From DATAFF01 sp963744915 (lineage in GTDB: Bacteria > Pseudomonadota > Alphaproteobacteria > Rhizobiales > Aestuariivirgaceae), in NCBI GenBank assembly GCA_963744915.1, contig CAVUUY010000018.1, positions 1 to 64,000 on the forward strand: a stretch of DNA of 64,000 nt, given 5' to 3'. Position numbers and translations under genes: made by a program. Of this stretch, positions 1 to 10,706 are shown piece by piece; the first letter of the stretch is position 1; every line of letters begins with the position of its first letter. Below the pieces are notes generated by a model. That model had not been told where the DNA came from. It made no database searches and was given only the letters and a program-made list of their open reading frames with translations.

Positions 1-3000
1 GAGCCATGGCTCCGCCCCGAGTTGAGTGAAAGCCGTGAAGGCGTCATTCAAATGTGGCACGGCATCGCCGACCCGGCCTATTGCCCGAAGCCGCCGGCCG
101 TAATCAAGCAGGGTACGGGCATGCTCGAAGGGGCCGATGCCTTCGGTGCCGCAGGCCAGGGATTCGCCAAAGAACCCATCGACATCTTCCGGCCTGGCAA
201 GCAGTCCGCGGCAGCAAGCCAGGGCCGCCAGCGCCGAAGGCCGCTTCGCCTGGCGCACTTCCTGTTCGAAGATCGCAACCACATCCTCGGCTTCCGCATT
301 GCGCCCCGCACCGACGAGCGCCTCGACCAGACCTCGCGTGCGATCGGGAGGGCTTTCACGGCCGCATCGGACCAGCCCTGCTCGCTCTGCGTCTTGCGCA
401 TCTGCGCGTAGTACTCGATTGCGGAATCCAGTTCACCGCGGCCAAGCGCAAGAAGACCCAAGCCCGGGATTGCGCGATCGAGGCGAGAGCCCGCGCCCAA
501 ACGCTGAGCGAGAGCCAGGGCCTCGCCAGCACGACGATGGCAGTCGACGGCCCGCTCCTGCGCGCCGTCGAGCGAGCCGAGCGAACCCAAAGCAAGACCC
601 AGATCAGCGGCGCGCCCCATTTCGCGCGCCAGCGAAATGGCCTCTTCAAGCGAAGCACGCGCCGCGGACCATTGACCTCTGTCGAGATCGACGTCGGCTA
701 AGCGCACCAGCGCATAGGGAAGCAGACCGAGTTCGTCCGTGCGAGCGCGCATTGCTGATCAGCTGTAAAAGAATGTCCCGTGCACGATCGTGCTCGCCGA
801 CGAGGCGAAGCCTGCACCCAGATAGGCGCGCATCTGAGGATCGGCCTGGAGCTGGTCGCTGAATTCGGCCGCCCGAAGCAGATGAGCGCGGCCGCTGCTT
901 GGATCGCCGGTAAAGGTCAGCGCGGTGCCGAGCACGATCATCGCAGCTGCCTCGGTCGGCCCCCCTTTCGCCAGCTCAAGGGCCTCCCGAGCGATCTCAC
1001 CGGCGCGAGCCGCATTTCCGGGCGCGCAGCGCCGGCATCACCGCAGCAGCGAGCAGACGGCCGGCCTTCGGCCGGTCGGATCTTTCGCAGCGCGTTGCCG
1101 CCTTGACGAGTAGGTCGGCTCCGCCCGCGACGCTGAGCCGCTGCGCGCCAGGAGCTCGCCGAGGAGCAGATCGGCTGCAGCTCGCGAACTCTCATCATCG
1201 AGGTCGGGGAGAGCAGCTTCGACATGATCGATCGCCGCATAGATGTGACCGAAGCGAGCCGCCGCCTCAGCCGCAGCGATCAGTCGCCTAGCCCGACTGG
1301 TCCGCTCGGGACTGAGACGCGCCGAAAGCTCCAGCGCGCGTGCCGCTACCAAATTCGCCATTCTCGAGATCATTCCCTGGGCAACCCCTCGAGCGCAGCC
1401 GCGATCGCCTCATCGGGTCCGGCGGCAGCGCGTGCCGCATGCCATATGGATGAATCGGCACTGGTGGCTTTGGCCAGGGCGGCATGAGCGGCACGCCGCT
1501 CTGAACGAAGCGCTCCGTATACGACGGTTGAGCGAATGATGGGATGGAGGAATGAGAGGCCGGCTTCTGCAATCTCGACAAGCTTGGCGTTCTGGGCCGG
1601 CCGCAGCTCCTCAAGGCTCACGCCAGCTGACTGGAGCGCCCGCGCTATGGTTGCTCTATCCTCTCCGTGACCGAGCGCCGCCACGAGCAGGCCGCGGCGG
1701 ACATTTTCTTCAAGCGCACCGATACGGGTGAGGATTGCCCGTTCGGCCGATCCCAAGGAATGGAGCGCGCTGCCGAGCGGAACTTTCGCGGCGCCTTGGT
1801 CCGGCGTGAGGCTCAAGGGGATCTCGCGCAGCGCCAGCGGATTGCCTCCGGCGACGTGGAGCACCTCGTTAGCTACGGCCGGCGATAACGCGTCGCCGAA
1901 AGTCCGCTTGAGATGGGTCAGGGAAGCAGCGCGGTCGAGGGGCTGAAGGTCAATGACCTGGGCTCCCCCGAACGGTCCCGGGTCGCCTCCCGTTGCGATG
2001 AGCATCGCTATTCCTTCTGCGTCGATCCGACCAGCGATGAACGCCAGCGCATGGAGCGAGGCGTCGTCGAGCAGATGCGCGTCGTCGACGCAAACAAGGA
2101 GCGGCTCCTTCTCCGCGGCGGCTGCAAGCAGCCACAGCGCGCCGGCATAGGCGTAGAGGCGATCACTGTTCTCGAGCAGTGGCGAAACCAAGTGTCGCAT
2201 CCAAGGCTTGCCGCAGGGTGGCCGGAAGGGAGCCGATACCACTGAGAGCGTCGGCACAATTGCCCGAGCCCGGCATGGGGCGATCGGTCAAGTCCTCGGA
2301 ACCTGAAATTCTCATGACGCGCATGCCCGCAGCACGCTCGCTGACGGCGTCGAGTAAGGCCGTCTTGCCAATCCCGGTCTCACCGCGGATCACGATCGTG
2401 CCGCTGCGGCCCGCTCGGGCCTCATCGAGCGACCGGTTGATGCGGTCCAGTTCACGGGCGCGTCCGAGAAGTCGCTCATCCGAGAGGATGACCTTGCTCG
2501 CGCCGCTCGTAGACAGGAGCGGGCGCCCATGCGCGAGCGCGTTCTCCAGCCAGCGGCGGAAAAGCTGACGCGCATTCTGCTGGAGCAGAGGCATTGAGCG
2601 CTCATACTCCTTCAGGAATTCGGCGAGCGAGCCACGGCCATAACGGGTCTCGAATGTTTCCCCGAGAGAGGGCCACGCGTCGAACCAGTGCTGAACGTCC
2701 TTGAGCGTCGTTTCCAGATGGCATTGGATCGCATAAGCGGTCTGGCCTGCGCGGATGGCTTGATTTTCGTAGCGGGAGGACCGTGCGAGGCGCACGGCGC
2801 CCTCCGGCAAGTCGAACGTGTCGGAATGCCATTCGAAGACTTCGAGGTCAGGCGGAAAGCCTCTGAATACCGGATCGCTGCGCGCGGCGTCGCACAGGAG
2901 AACCGGACTGACGCCCAACTCGGGCTCCGGCCCCTTGAACACGCGAGCCCCGAGGGCTGAGGCCAGCAACTGGCTACCCAACGCCGAAATAGGGAACCCC

Positions 3001-3237
3001 CGCGGCGACAGCCTCGCGGATCGCGCTTTTCTCTTCCGTAAGCCACGGGTATAGATGATCCTCATAGGCGCTCATGCCCCCGCCCATGACAACGAGCAGG
3101 TCATAATTGCGCCGATCGGGAAGCGGTTCGCCGAGGTCCAGGCGAACGCGATTAACCTCAATCCCGCGGTCGAGGAGCACATCACCGTAAATGCCTACGG
3201 TATTCGAATGAAGGTGTTCGAGCGCTAGTGCCCGCAT
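1..3237 (-). pseudogene. Decayed amidotransferase / LuxR-type ATPase regulator
   Basis: Remnant of a very large regulator that runs off the left edge. Piecing frames together gives, in order: a class I glutamine-amidotransferase-like domain (about 3237-2640; VVMGGGMSAYEDH, then WHSDTFDLP and CHLETT holding the expected His and Glu), a MalT/LuxR-type STAND ATPase with Walker A GETGIGKTALL (near 2350) and Walker B LLVCVDDAHLLDD (near 2080), and TPR-like helices (ARALELSARLS near 1330, LLPYALVRLADVDLDRG near 700). The usual C-terminal LuxR HTH would lie outside the window. The reading frame is lost near 2990, where the amidotransferase nucleophile Cys should be, and near 2190 (one extra base), 1375, 1120, 760-720 and 350. 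At least six disruptions make this a true pseudogene rather than a single sequencing slip. The amidotransferase and ATPase parts share one frame, so the fusion is ancestral. Confidence 0.8.
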
Positions 3238-3874
3238 GTTGGCTCCCGATCTATCTACCGCCTCAGAATTGGTCCTCTTTTAAGTCACAACGACTTGCAC
3301 ACCATGATTTCCTAGCGACGGGCGGCGCCAAAACGCGGGCGCGCCTGGGATCGGCCGTCCCCAAAGGAGTGGGACCCGAGGGACGCCGAGTAAACGGAAG
3401 GATAAGTCTCGTGCCAGCCGACGAAGGTCCGGAATTGGCCCAACCCAGTCTAAATGGCCTCGGCGGCAAACTTCTGTTCATTCGGGTAAAGCAGACTTCC
3501 CACCGATGCGCCTCTACAGCCGAGTTTGACCCTGAGCAGACACGGCAGTGACTGCTTTGGTCGGTCTGCGATTGGAAGACCCACTCGATCGTTGTGTTGG
3601 ATGTCGATGTATCGTGCTCAGGAGGACGCCGACGTCGCCGGTGAACCCGAATTGGCCGTGGTCGTCTTTCCGACAAATACCGTGAAGCCATCATCTATCC
3701 AAATCGACGCGCCCCCATGCGGGATGCAAACTTTCCCGGGAACAAAGGTAGCGGTTAGACTAGCGCAAAAGAGCGGCCGGCGATGCCGACCAATGGTGCG
3801 GAGTTCCCGAAGCTATGGTTGAAGCTGCTGTTGGCCTCCCAATCCGTCTGGTGTCAGTCGATCCAGCGTTGGGC
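3238..3874. other. Intergenic stretch, nothing recognised
   Basis: Short open frames exist on both strands, but none has a recognisable motif, a good ribosome binding site or consistent codon use. It lies between two degenerate genes and is probably non-coding or decayed. Confidence 0.4.
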
Positions 3875-4063
3875 TCAGAGGTATAGGGAGAGAAGCGCCG
3901 CGATCATCGAGACCACGCACCCCGCAAGGGTCGAGCAGCGAGCCGAGGCCGCCCACTGTCGAGCCAAAACAGCTGTGCGCGGATGCGAGGCCGGATCGAG
4001 TTTCGAAGCGTATGCGTAGTGCACTGACCACCAGCCAAAGAGCAAGACAGCATGCCCAGCCAA
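3875..4063 (-). CDS. Possible small membrane protein
   Basis: A 62-codon frame opening with TTG and preceded by an in-frame stop. The C-terminal 20 residues (TLAGCVVSMIAALLSLYL) form a plausible membrane helix, and the middle is basic and Ala/Ser rich. It sits just downstream of the toroid-like remnant on the same strand. No family is recognised. With no ATG, no clear Shine-Dalgarno and decayed neighbours, it may be the tail of a broken gene. Confidence 0.25.
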   Translation of the reverse strand: MAGHAVLLFGWWSVHYAYASKLDPASHPRTAVLARQWAASARCSTLAGCVVSMIAALLSLYL

Positions 4064-4107
4064 AGGTGATCAGCTGCTAGTTGCGAGCGGTAGCGTAGAG
4101 TAGGCGG

Positions 4108-5595
4108 CTACGGAGTCGTGCAGTTCGCCTGAAGTTTTGTTAGCGCCGACGCCGCTGCCCAGGTGGCACCCGCCAAGGTCGCGACCTGAGTTCGTAAGGC
4201 CGTGCAAAGAGCCGACGCACGCTGGGACGTTGCAAAGGCGGGATTCCAAAATCGTTTTTCCTTGCGCCAAAACCCTGCTTCATCGAGGAAGGATATTGTA
4301 AAGTAATAGGCGGCGCCTAGTGAAGTCGTAGAATTCCTTATCAAAAATCAACGTGCCATTTGATGTAAAGGAATGGCTAAGCGTCCAGTTCAGCATTTTT
4401 TCTATTTCCGCCCGAGCACGCTGCCTTTGTGGCTCGCTAATTCTCGGCCATGCCAGCCTGAAAAACCGTACAATGTCGTAGTTGTTATGATCATTGAGTT
4501 TGCCTCGCCAGAGCCAGCCATATGGATATGGAAGGTCCTTGATTTCGAACAATGTCTCAATGATCTGTGGCCACCTGCCAACACACCCATCTCGATATGC
4601 GATGATGTGATAGGTCATGCTAAGATCGAGAAGCCGGTAGATGCCATCGTGGAGACTTAACCAGGGACCCCAAAACCCCGAACTCGGATCCTGCGTGTCA
4701 TTGAGAAATCTCAAATAGGACTGGCGATAGCCATCCGTGAGGAAGTTCACGCCGTTGTCGCTGGCGATGCGGCTCAAATACGATTTGAACAAGAGCTGTG
4801 GCACTGATTCGCTCAGCGATGCGAGACTTTCTCGGTTAAAAACCCCGGAGGCGGCGATATTTGAAATCTGGTGTGAATAGATAATACCCAGCAACTGGTC
4901 AGGCCGCTCGATCTGGGACAGGAAATTCAAAGGATAAGTCAGCTTCGGCCGGGGGTTGGATTCACTGGAGAGCTGATCAAGAGCGTCCACTGTTTGATCG
5001 AGTTCGAACACAAAGTTGTTAACGCAGCCTCCCCATGCCCCATTCGGTTTCTGCTTGCCGGCGTCGGCCTGATCGGGCTGGCCGAGGCTGTGTTCCAGCC
5101 GATCAAGTGCGGCGTCGGCCAACGGCCAAAGAGCGGTGTACTCAACAAGGACTCTCGACAGTTTGAAGAGTTGTTCGGAGCAGTAGCGAAACTGCTTCAG
5201 GCGCTTTGCGTCATCGAGCCGTAGCCGCAGTAAATTGAAGCGGTCCTGGCGCTCTTTTCGATGCGTGACATAGGCGGGATCAAAGACAGTGAATTCTGAA
5301 ATCGATTAGCTCTTTAATGTTGAGTTCGGTACTCACGCCATCTCGCGTGCTCTTTGCCCGATCCCAAGTTCATACGTGTGCTGAAATCATATGACAATAA
5401 TTTCTCGTCCGATGCCGGGTCCATCAGGTCTGGCGCGGATTTCTGTTCGACCATTGCTGCAGGTGAGCCGGTCAAGTTTGACTTGCAGTCTTGATCTTGC
5501 GCGAACGCCCCTGTTGTAATGCAGCCCAGCACTATCAGGCTCGGCAGGAGTTCAACCCGACGAACTTTGCGATCATGCCGTTCAAAATTTTGCAT
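4108..5595 (-). pseudogene. Secreted alpha/alpha-toroid-like enzyme, frameshifted
   Basis: The start at 5595 encodes a basic leader and a signal peptide (LPSLIVLGCITTGAFAQ), then about 60 residues ending at a stop near 5316. After one or more frame changes around 5300, a long frame continues (FDPAYVTHRKERQDRF onward) to 4280, and a further single-base shift near 4320 restores DKEFYDSLGAAYYFTISF to a stop at 4108. The body is helical with Trp/Gly-rich turns (SSGFWGPWLSLHDG, YPYGWLWRGKLNDHNNYD), which resembles alpha/alpha-toroid enzymes such as terpenoid cyclase or glycosidase folds. No catalytic set can be named. It follows DsbB on the same strand, so an exported, possibly disulfide-containing protein is a reasonable inference. 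Substrate unknown. Confidence 0.5.
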
Positions 5596-5653
5596 GGCTT
5601 TCCACTTGAGTTAAGGCTGGCAGGTGTTGTTATGGGTCGTTGCACCAACCAGG

Positions 5654-6247
5654 CTACTGGAGCAGCTGGTATCCGAAAGTGTGGCATTCGTTGAAGCCGC
5701 ATTGCAGTAAGACGGAAATCACGTTGATGGCGCTGATTGCGATCACGTAAAGGCTGAGAATGTCCGCGAGCTTCTTGACGAGCGGAAATTCGCTCGGGGG
5801 TGCCTTGCTGAGATATTCGTCACCACCAATCGCTGCCAGCTTAGCAGCATATGCGCTCAGCAGGCACAACGCGATGATGATCGACCAAACCGGCATGTGA
5901 ATACCAAACACCGCCGAGCCAATATATGCGTGGCCTGGACGCGGATAGATGTCGAGCAGCGTCTGCCGCACCGAGACAACGAGCAGAAAGATCGTGAACA
6001 GCAGACTGAAACCGGTGTTCTGGTACGAGAAGCCGCGTCGGAAGTTCTGCATGATTCCAAAGCAGACGCCGAACATCGCGATCCGCTGCAACAGGCAGAG
6101 AGGGCAGGGAAGCTCACCTCTCGCATATTGAAGCGTCATCGCCGCCGTGAGGATGCCAGCGATCACCATCATCATTAGCAAAAGATAGACATAGTTGAGG
6201 AGCGCGAGGAGACGCTGGGTGCTGTTGGAGGCGACAGCGTCGATCAT
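5654..6247 (-). CDS. dsbB: Disulfide bond formation protein B (DsbB family)
   Basis: Membrane quinone reductase family that reoxidises a periplasmic DsbA-type oxidase. The 197-residue product has at least four hydrophobic helices, and the first periplasmic loop carries the redox pair in ELPCPLCLLQR, as in DsbB. A second Cys pair of the family may be represented by CGFNEC near the C terminus (VLLQCGFNECHTFGYQLLQ). The ATG at 6247 comes three bases after the reconstructed stop of the small upstream membrane gene, suggesting translational coupling. It is intact although surrounding genes are broken, and lies between a DUF5993-like gene and a secreted enzyme remnant, so it may serve a dedicated exported substrate. 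Confidence 0.85.
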   Translation of the reverse strand: MIDAVASNSTQRLLALLNYVYLLLMMMVIAGILTAAMTLQYARGELPCPLCLLQRIAMFGVCFGIMQNFRRGFSYQNTGFSLLFTIFLLVVSVRQTLLDIYPRPGHAYIGSAVFGIHMPVWSIIIALCLLSAYAAKLAAIGGDEYLSKAPPSEFPLVKKLADILSLYVIAISAINVISVLLQCGFNECHTFGYQLLQ

Positions 6248-6250
6248 GGC

Positions 6251-6488
6251 TCAACCCGCGCCCGGCAGCAGATATGGATCTTGAAGCTGAGTTCTGGATC
6301 CAAGGCATGCGGAAACCTGCCTTTGGATCGTAGATCTCGAACAGGAACTGCCACACCGCGAGTGCGAGACAGGCCAACAAGCAGGCGACCGCGAGCCGTC
6401 GCTGGTTCAACCAGCCGAAGATAAGCGCGAGAAAGACGCTAGCGAAGACCAGAGTCATGGTAGGCTGATAAGACATGAGCATCATCAT
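6251..6488 (-). CDS. Small membrane protein beside dsbB (DUF5993-like)
   Basis: The ATG at 6488 or a nearby Met opens a frame with two hydrophobic helices (TMTLVFASVFLALIFGW and LAVACLLACLALAVWQFLF), then the acidic turn EIYDPKAGFRMPW. Read straight on, the frame would overlap dsbB by more than 130 bases with low-quality sequence. One base removed near 6305 would instead end it at a TGA at 6251-6253, just before the dsbB start. Small two-helix proteins of the DUF5993 type are typical dsbB partners; the match here is from length, topology and position only. Confidence 0.45.
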
Positions 6489-6623
6489 GGCCGAAACCTA
6501 GTCACGCGCCGACAGGCCCGACTGTGGAACCCGTTCCGAATCCATACTCCTTGGATTTGTTAGGCCAGACTGGTGGGATATCGACCATCCTTCGAATGCT
6601 CTTCGCGGCAGACAAAAAATGAG

Positions 6624-8070
6624 TTACTTCGCCCCATCGAACAATGTCCATTCCTCGTGTGGCCGGTTCTTCAAATAACCAGCCTGCCAGTTCCATTGCG
6701 GGTGAACACGGAGGAACTCGTCCGCGTCGAATGCAAGACCATCAGCCCGGCCAAACCGCCCCCACATGCTCATGGTCTTGGCGGCTTCCGCAGTGGTCAC
6801 TTTGCCGTCCACCGATCCGGCAGGATAGTAAGGCACGTTCCAAACCGCATTGGGGTCGCTGACAAAGGGCTGGGGGATCGGTATCGTAATGCGCGCTGAT
6901 CGTGCGCGACGAGGGCTCAATTCGCATTAGATAGACATCAAAGGTGTCACCGAGAATTTTTTCGCCGACCTCGGCATTGATCTTCCCCTCGTATTGGCTG
7001 AGCAGCTGCGGCCATCGCGTGCGGCGAGCCCCGGTTTGCTGGCGTATGTCGTTGAAGCCAACATCCGAAGATTCGAGGTTGCGGATGCGCGGGTCGTCCG
7101 GCGCGTTGTCACCAAAGTACCAGCCGTTCGTCTTCTTTTGAAAATTCGTATAGATGAGACCTTGCTCGTACTTGGCGATCTCGTTGGTCTTGATGTCACC
7201 GATCAGCCAGGAATTTGCGTAGCCGCCATTATCTTTGGCGTCCATGAGCTTGACCCACTCATCGATGCTGGTCGCGTACTGCGAGGCATTGCGAGCGCGC
7301 ACATACTCCGGCACCTTGGTCGTATCGTACCCGACGAATCCAACGATCGTCGTCTCGACGACGACGATGCCGCCGCCCGTCACCCAGAAATCGGTCATGG
7401 ACGCGATCCAACCCGGTGAGGTCTGCATCACCATGCGGTTTCCCTTGTCCGGGGTAATGTCAAGGATGATATTCATATATTGGCCGTTCCAGAACTCGGT
7501 GAAGGACTCGTGCCCGATGACGATTTTGCCGTCAGTGGTCGCCGAGCCAGTGGCGATGAAAGCGCTGCAATGGCTTTTCGCTTTGCTCATTCCCTGCGCC
7601 CCGGGAGCGGCTCCCTTGTATTTTGCCGCAACAGTCGGCCACCAATAGCCGGTGATCTCCATGTAGGCGTTCCAACCGATGATCTGGTCGAGCGTGGTCG
7701 AAACGCCGGCCTTAGTCAGCCCGGCGGCGATGCCCCGCATCTCCTCGAGTTGCTCAGGAGGGATCTTCGATTTGTGAAGCTCGGCAGCTTTCTCGACGAA
7801 GAAGCCGAGACCGAGCCCGGTGGTTTGGAGGGTCATCGCGTCATAAACCCGCCAGGCATCCTTGAACTCGGCGGCGAGCAGATAGCCATGTTGGAAACCG
7901 CGCTCGAACGGGGCGCCGCCGATCTTGACATGAACCCACCCGTTGTCCTCGGTGCGGCTTGCCTTCGCGAGCCAGCCTTTCTCCTCGGCGGTCAAACCTT
8001 GCTGTGCCGCTGCGATGCCGTGGAAAAACAGCAGGCCGATGAAGGCAACGAGAATTGAGCGTGCTTTCAT
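6624..8070 (-). pseudogene. Secreted C45-type acyltransferase/hydrolase, one frameshift
   Basis: A signal peptide (MKARSILVAFIGLLFFHGIA) precedes a domain resembling the C45 / phospholipase-B-like Ntn-hydrolase group: GGAPFERGFQHGYLLA, WNAYMEITGYWW, then KSHCSAFIATG, whose Cys is the candidate autoproteolytic nucleophile, followed by GHESFTEFWNGQYMN. The frame breaks in a run of five G at 6872-6876 (plus strand). Dropping one base joins HYDTDP to QPFVSDPNAVWNVPYYPAG and gives a complete protein of about 481 residues ending ADEFLRVHPQWNWQAGYL. Members act on amide or ester bonds in the periplasm or outside the cell. Substrate unknown. The single homopolymer indel could be a sequencing error. 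Confidence 0.7.
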
Positions 8071-8389
8071 ACCCGAAACCCCTCGAATCCATCAGCGCGC
8101 AATCTTGTGACTCTTGGACCGACCGCAACCCGCGCCGATATTCCCGGATGAATTGGTATCAAAAGCTCCCGGATTGGAGACTATTTCGGTTGCTTCTGCA
8201 ACGCGATCGAATATGCACGGCTATCACACAGTGATCGTCACCGAAAGGACAAGCTCAGGCCCTCGTCCGACATGGCAGGGACTGGAATGGCCATATTGTC
8301 GGGTGGTTGAGGCGGCCACCAAACTCCGGAGCCAGGCGGCCAGCCTCGAGAGATCCTCGTGCCCGCTAAGGTGCCCAATGTATTGACGC
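8071..8389. other. Intergenic stretch, nothing recognised
   Basis: No convincing coding frame or repeat. It lies downstream of the small secreted-protein gene and upstream of the hydrolase gene, both on the minus strand, so the hydrolase promoter should be here, but no clear -35/-10 pair stands out. Confidence 0.35.
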
Positions 8390-8834
8390 TCACTTCTTAC
8401 GGGTAAGCTGCCGACAACCCACAATATGGGAGTTGAAGGTAATTTCAGTGCGGCACATCTCCATCATGTCTGGACCCGTCAGGACCGTATAGTAGCTGCC
8501 ATCATCATCGATCATGAGGATGGTCTTTTGATCCGTCCGGATCACGCCCAAGAGCTGATCACGCCGCGGTCCGCCAGTTAGTCCCTGCGTCCCCGTGAAC
8601 CGGTTCCCCTTCTGCCGGTCAATGATCACGGTCCAGGAACCCTCCCGAAAAACAGGTCCACTTTCTTCAGAGTTCGGCCATTGGTCCGTTTTGCCTTGAG
8701 TTATTGACTGACCTGGCCCGATCCAAGTCCCCTTTGAGGTCAGGATACGACTGCTGTGCGATGGCGTTAGGACTTAGGGCAGCAGAAGACGCGGCGATGA
8801 TGAAGATGAATAGGAATTTCCGGGTTTCATTCAT
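8390..8834 (-). pseudogene. Small secreted beta-rich protein, one frameshift
   Basis: The ATG at 8834 has a good Shine-Dalgarno (AAAGGAA, six bases upstream) and opens a signal peptide (MNETRKFLFIFIIAASSAA ending near AIAQQ). The frame then fails in CCCC at 8729-8732 (plus strand). With one base fewer it reads YPDLKGTWIGPGQSITQGK and continues through GSWTVIIDRQKGNRFTGTQ to a stop at 8390, for about 147 residues. The opening LKGTW-type strand and short alternating strands resemble small extracellular beta-barrel proteins (lipocalin- or avidin-like), but no family is certain. The clean rescue by one base suggests either very recent inactivation or a sequencing slip. Confidence 0.6.
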
Positions 8835-9113
8835 AGGTTCCTTTTGAAAATCCCACATGAAGAGCCGGCCACGGCGCTGCGAGCAAATTTTTGCCAGGGA
8901 GGCCAGTCCCTTCAACTGCTCTCGTAGGAGAACGGTTTAAATCAATCCATCTAGCGGTTGTATGTTCCACAAGCAGGCGAGACCCCCTAGATATATTCCG
9001 GGCGGCATCACATGCCAGGGCGAATTGGGCCTAACCATCCCATGGCAAAGCGCTCCCATACCGTGGCATTCTTCAGGTATAGACCGTCGCCGATGCATTG
9101 GAGAGCATCTTAA

Positions 9114-9957
9114 ATGGACGATCAGTTCTATGCCTTCTTGAGTTCAGCATGGAGTGTATTCAATTCAAACTTTTGGGCAGCACTCGCGGGAGCCTTCGCC
9201 GGGGCTGTTGCCGCGAGTAAATTTGCAGTCAGGCAAGAGAGGCGCGATGATCTCGTACGTACGATAAATGAAACCAACGCCGCGATCTCAATCTCCTATA
9301 GTGCCTGCGAAGCGTACCTGGCGCACAAGGTCAGGCTGATCGATCCATTGACGAGAACCTACCAAAATGATGTCGCGGCCTACAACGAGCCGCAATCCAG
9401 TGAACACGTCGACTTCTCATATCACTCTCAACCGGATCGAATTGAATGTCGGCGTGGTTCAATGCGGAGCCTTGCAGGAGCTAATTTTCAAAATTCCTTC
9501 TAGCACTGACATCATTCGCCTCGTTGCAATTCTTGCTCACACGAACAGCATTCTCAACGGTGATCTGACCCAGCGCAACGACTTGATCCACGCAATGCGG
9601 CTGACGGACGAAGACAACAGGACGGCATTGTATTTTGGCGTAGCCAAGAAGGACGGCTTCGCGGACAAAACTTACCCGCATCTTGTAAACTCGCTGTCGG
9701 AATTGTCAACCGAATGCGTCTTTTTCAGCTGGCTTATCTGCGAGCTTCTGCATGCAGAAGGCCTAAAAATGCGCAAGGACAGGCAGTGGCTTCCGGCAAC
9801 CGTTCCGATCAACTTCCAAAAACCGGTCCTTGATGGACTTATTCCAAGTCCCGGGAAATATCCGGCCTGGAAGAATTTCGCAGCCCCAATTTATGCGAAG
9901 TACTCGGTGCAACCAGGCTCAGACCATCCTGCGCCGCCTGCGATCGAAGCTGACTGA
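9114..9957 (+). pseudogene. Membrane-anchored hypothetical protein, one frameshift
   Basis: The start at 9114 opens with one hydrophobic segment (FWAALAGAFAGAVAAS, about residues 22-37) and a basic stretch (RQERRDDLVR) typical of a signal anchor with the remainder in the cytoplasm. A one-base surplus near 9415 separates the front from a frame reading ITLNRIELNVGVVQCGALQ to a stop at 9957. The rebuilt protein has about 280 residues, mostly predicted helix. No catalytic motif or known domain is recognised. No neighbour is close enough to form an operon. Confidence 0.5.
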
Positions 9958-10132
9958 ACGCTCAGGTAGGACTCCAAGCTGCCGTTCGCCGCGATGTTCC
10001 GCAAAGGGCTGATCCGGACCGATACGATCGTCAATTATCTCAAGTGGGGGCTAGGCCTAAAACCTCTACTCGTCCCGCATGTCCGCTCCTGGCCCATCTC
10101 AGTCATATGCGAACTGCCTACTGTCGTCTGCT

Positions 10133-10205
10133 CAGTTTCAAGCCCGATGCCGCGACTGGCGCCGATGACGAGAATTTTTGTCGCAGACCTTTCGCCGATA
10201 CTCAT
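10133..10205 (-). pseudogene. 5' stump of a short-chain dehydrogenase gene
   Basis: The ATG at 10205, with GAGGAAG just upstream, encodes MSIGERSATKILVIGASRG followed by IGLET. This is the Rossmann TGxxxGIG-like start of an SDR or NAD(P)-binding epimerase. Similarity stops after about 24 codons, where unrelated sequence begins. The intact ribosome site and clean cut suggest truncation by a rearrangement rather than slow decay. Confidence 0.55.
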
Positions 10206-10446
10206 ATTCGCTTCCTCACTTAGACCACTTCGTGTCGCTACATTGCCGCATTCGAGTTTGGCCGCAAGGTTGTGAGCTTGCCCCGTGAAGCCGGCCAAAC
10301 TCATCGCCAGCAGCGAGAGCGAGGCGGAGGCAGGAGAACAAGGCTAATCAATTTTCGCACTTCCTTGCGCGGTCTGGCGGCCTAAAATCGACGAGGAGTT
10401 TCGATGCCTATCGGAGATTCGGGTAACTCAGCTGAAAATTTAAAAC

Positions 10447-10588
10447 TCGGTCCCAATTTGTTGCTGTAAGTGTCCCTGAATTGGGACCGTGAAACTCTGA
10501 TTGGACGAGAATGGCTGCTCCAGTGTCCTTCATTTGGGACCGTCAGCCCAAAAATCGCTCCCGTGTCGGTACCGTCGTTTGGGACACA
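10447..10588. repeat. Cluster of imperfect ~21-bp repeats (IS-end-like)
   Basis: Two direct copies of GTGTCC(C/T)T.(A/C)ATTTGGGACCGT-type sequence lie at 10470-10490 and 10523-10543. A more diverged copy at 10563-10588 ends in GGGACACAT, and an inverted partial copy (CTCGGTCCCAATTTG) is at 10447. Several spaced copies of a short sequence, some inverted, is the pattern at the ends of IS21-type elements. No istA/istB is present, so this may be a solo IS end; a protein-binding cluster is the alternative. Confidence 0.4.
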
Positions 10589-10706
10589 TATAGTATACCA
10601 TGTAGGTAGCGAAGCGAATGTCAGCAAACGTGGTTGTAGAAGTTGATGACAGCCTATACGTAGTGATTAGCGGGCGCCGTCAGAACCTGCCAACATTTGA
10701 CCGGAT

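Noticed and set aside
3263..3694. 143-codon frame as a gene
   Set aside because: Arg/Pro/Ser-rich product without motif or ribosome site; overlaps equally poor frames on the other strand.
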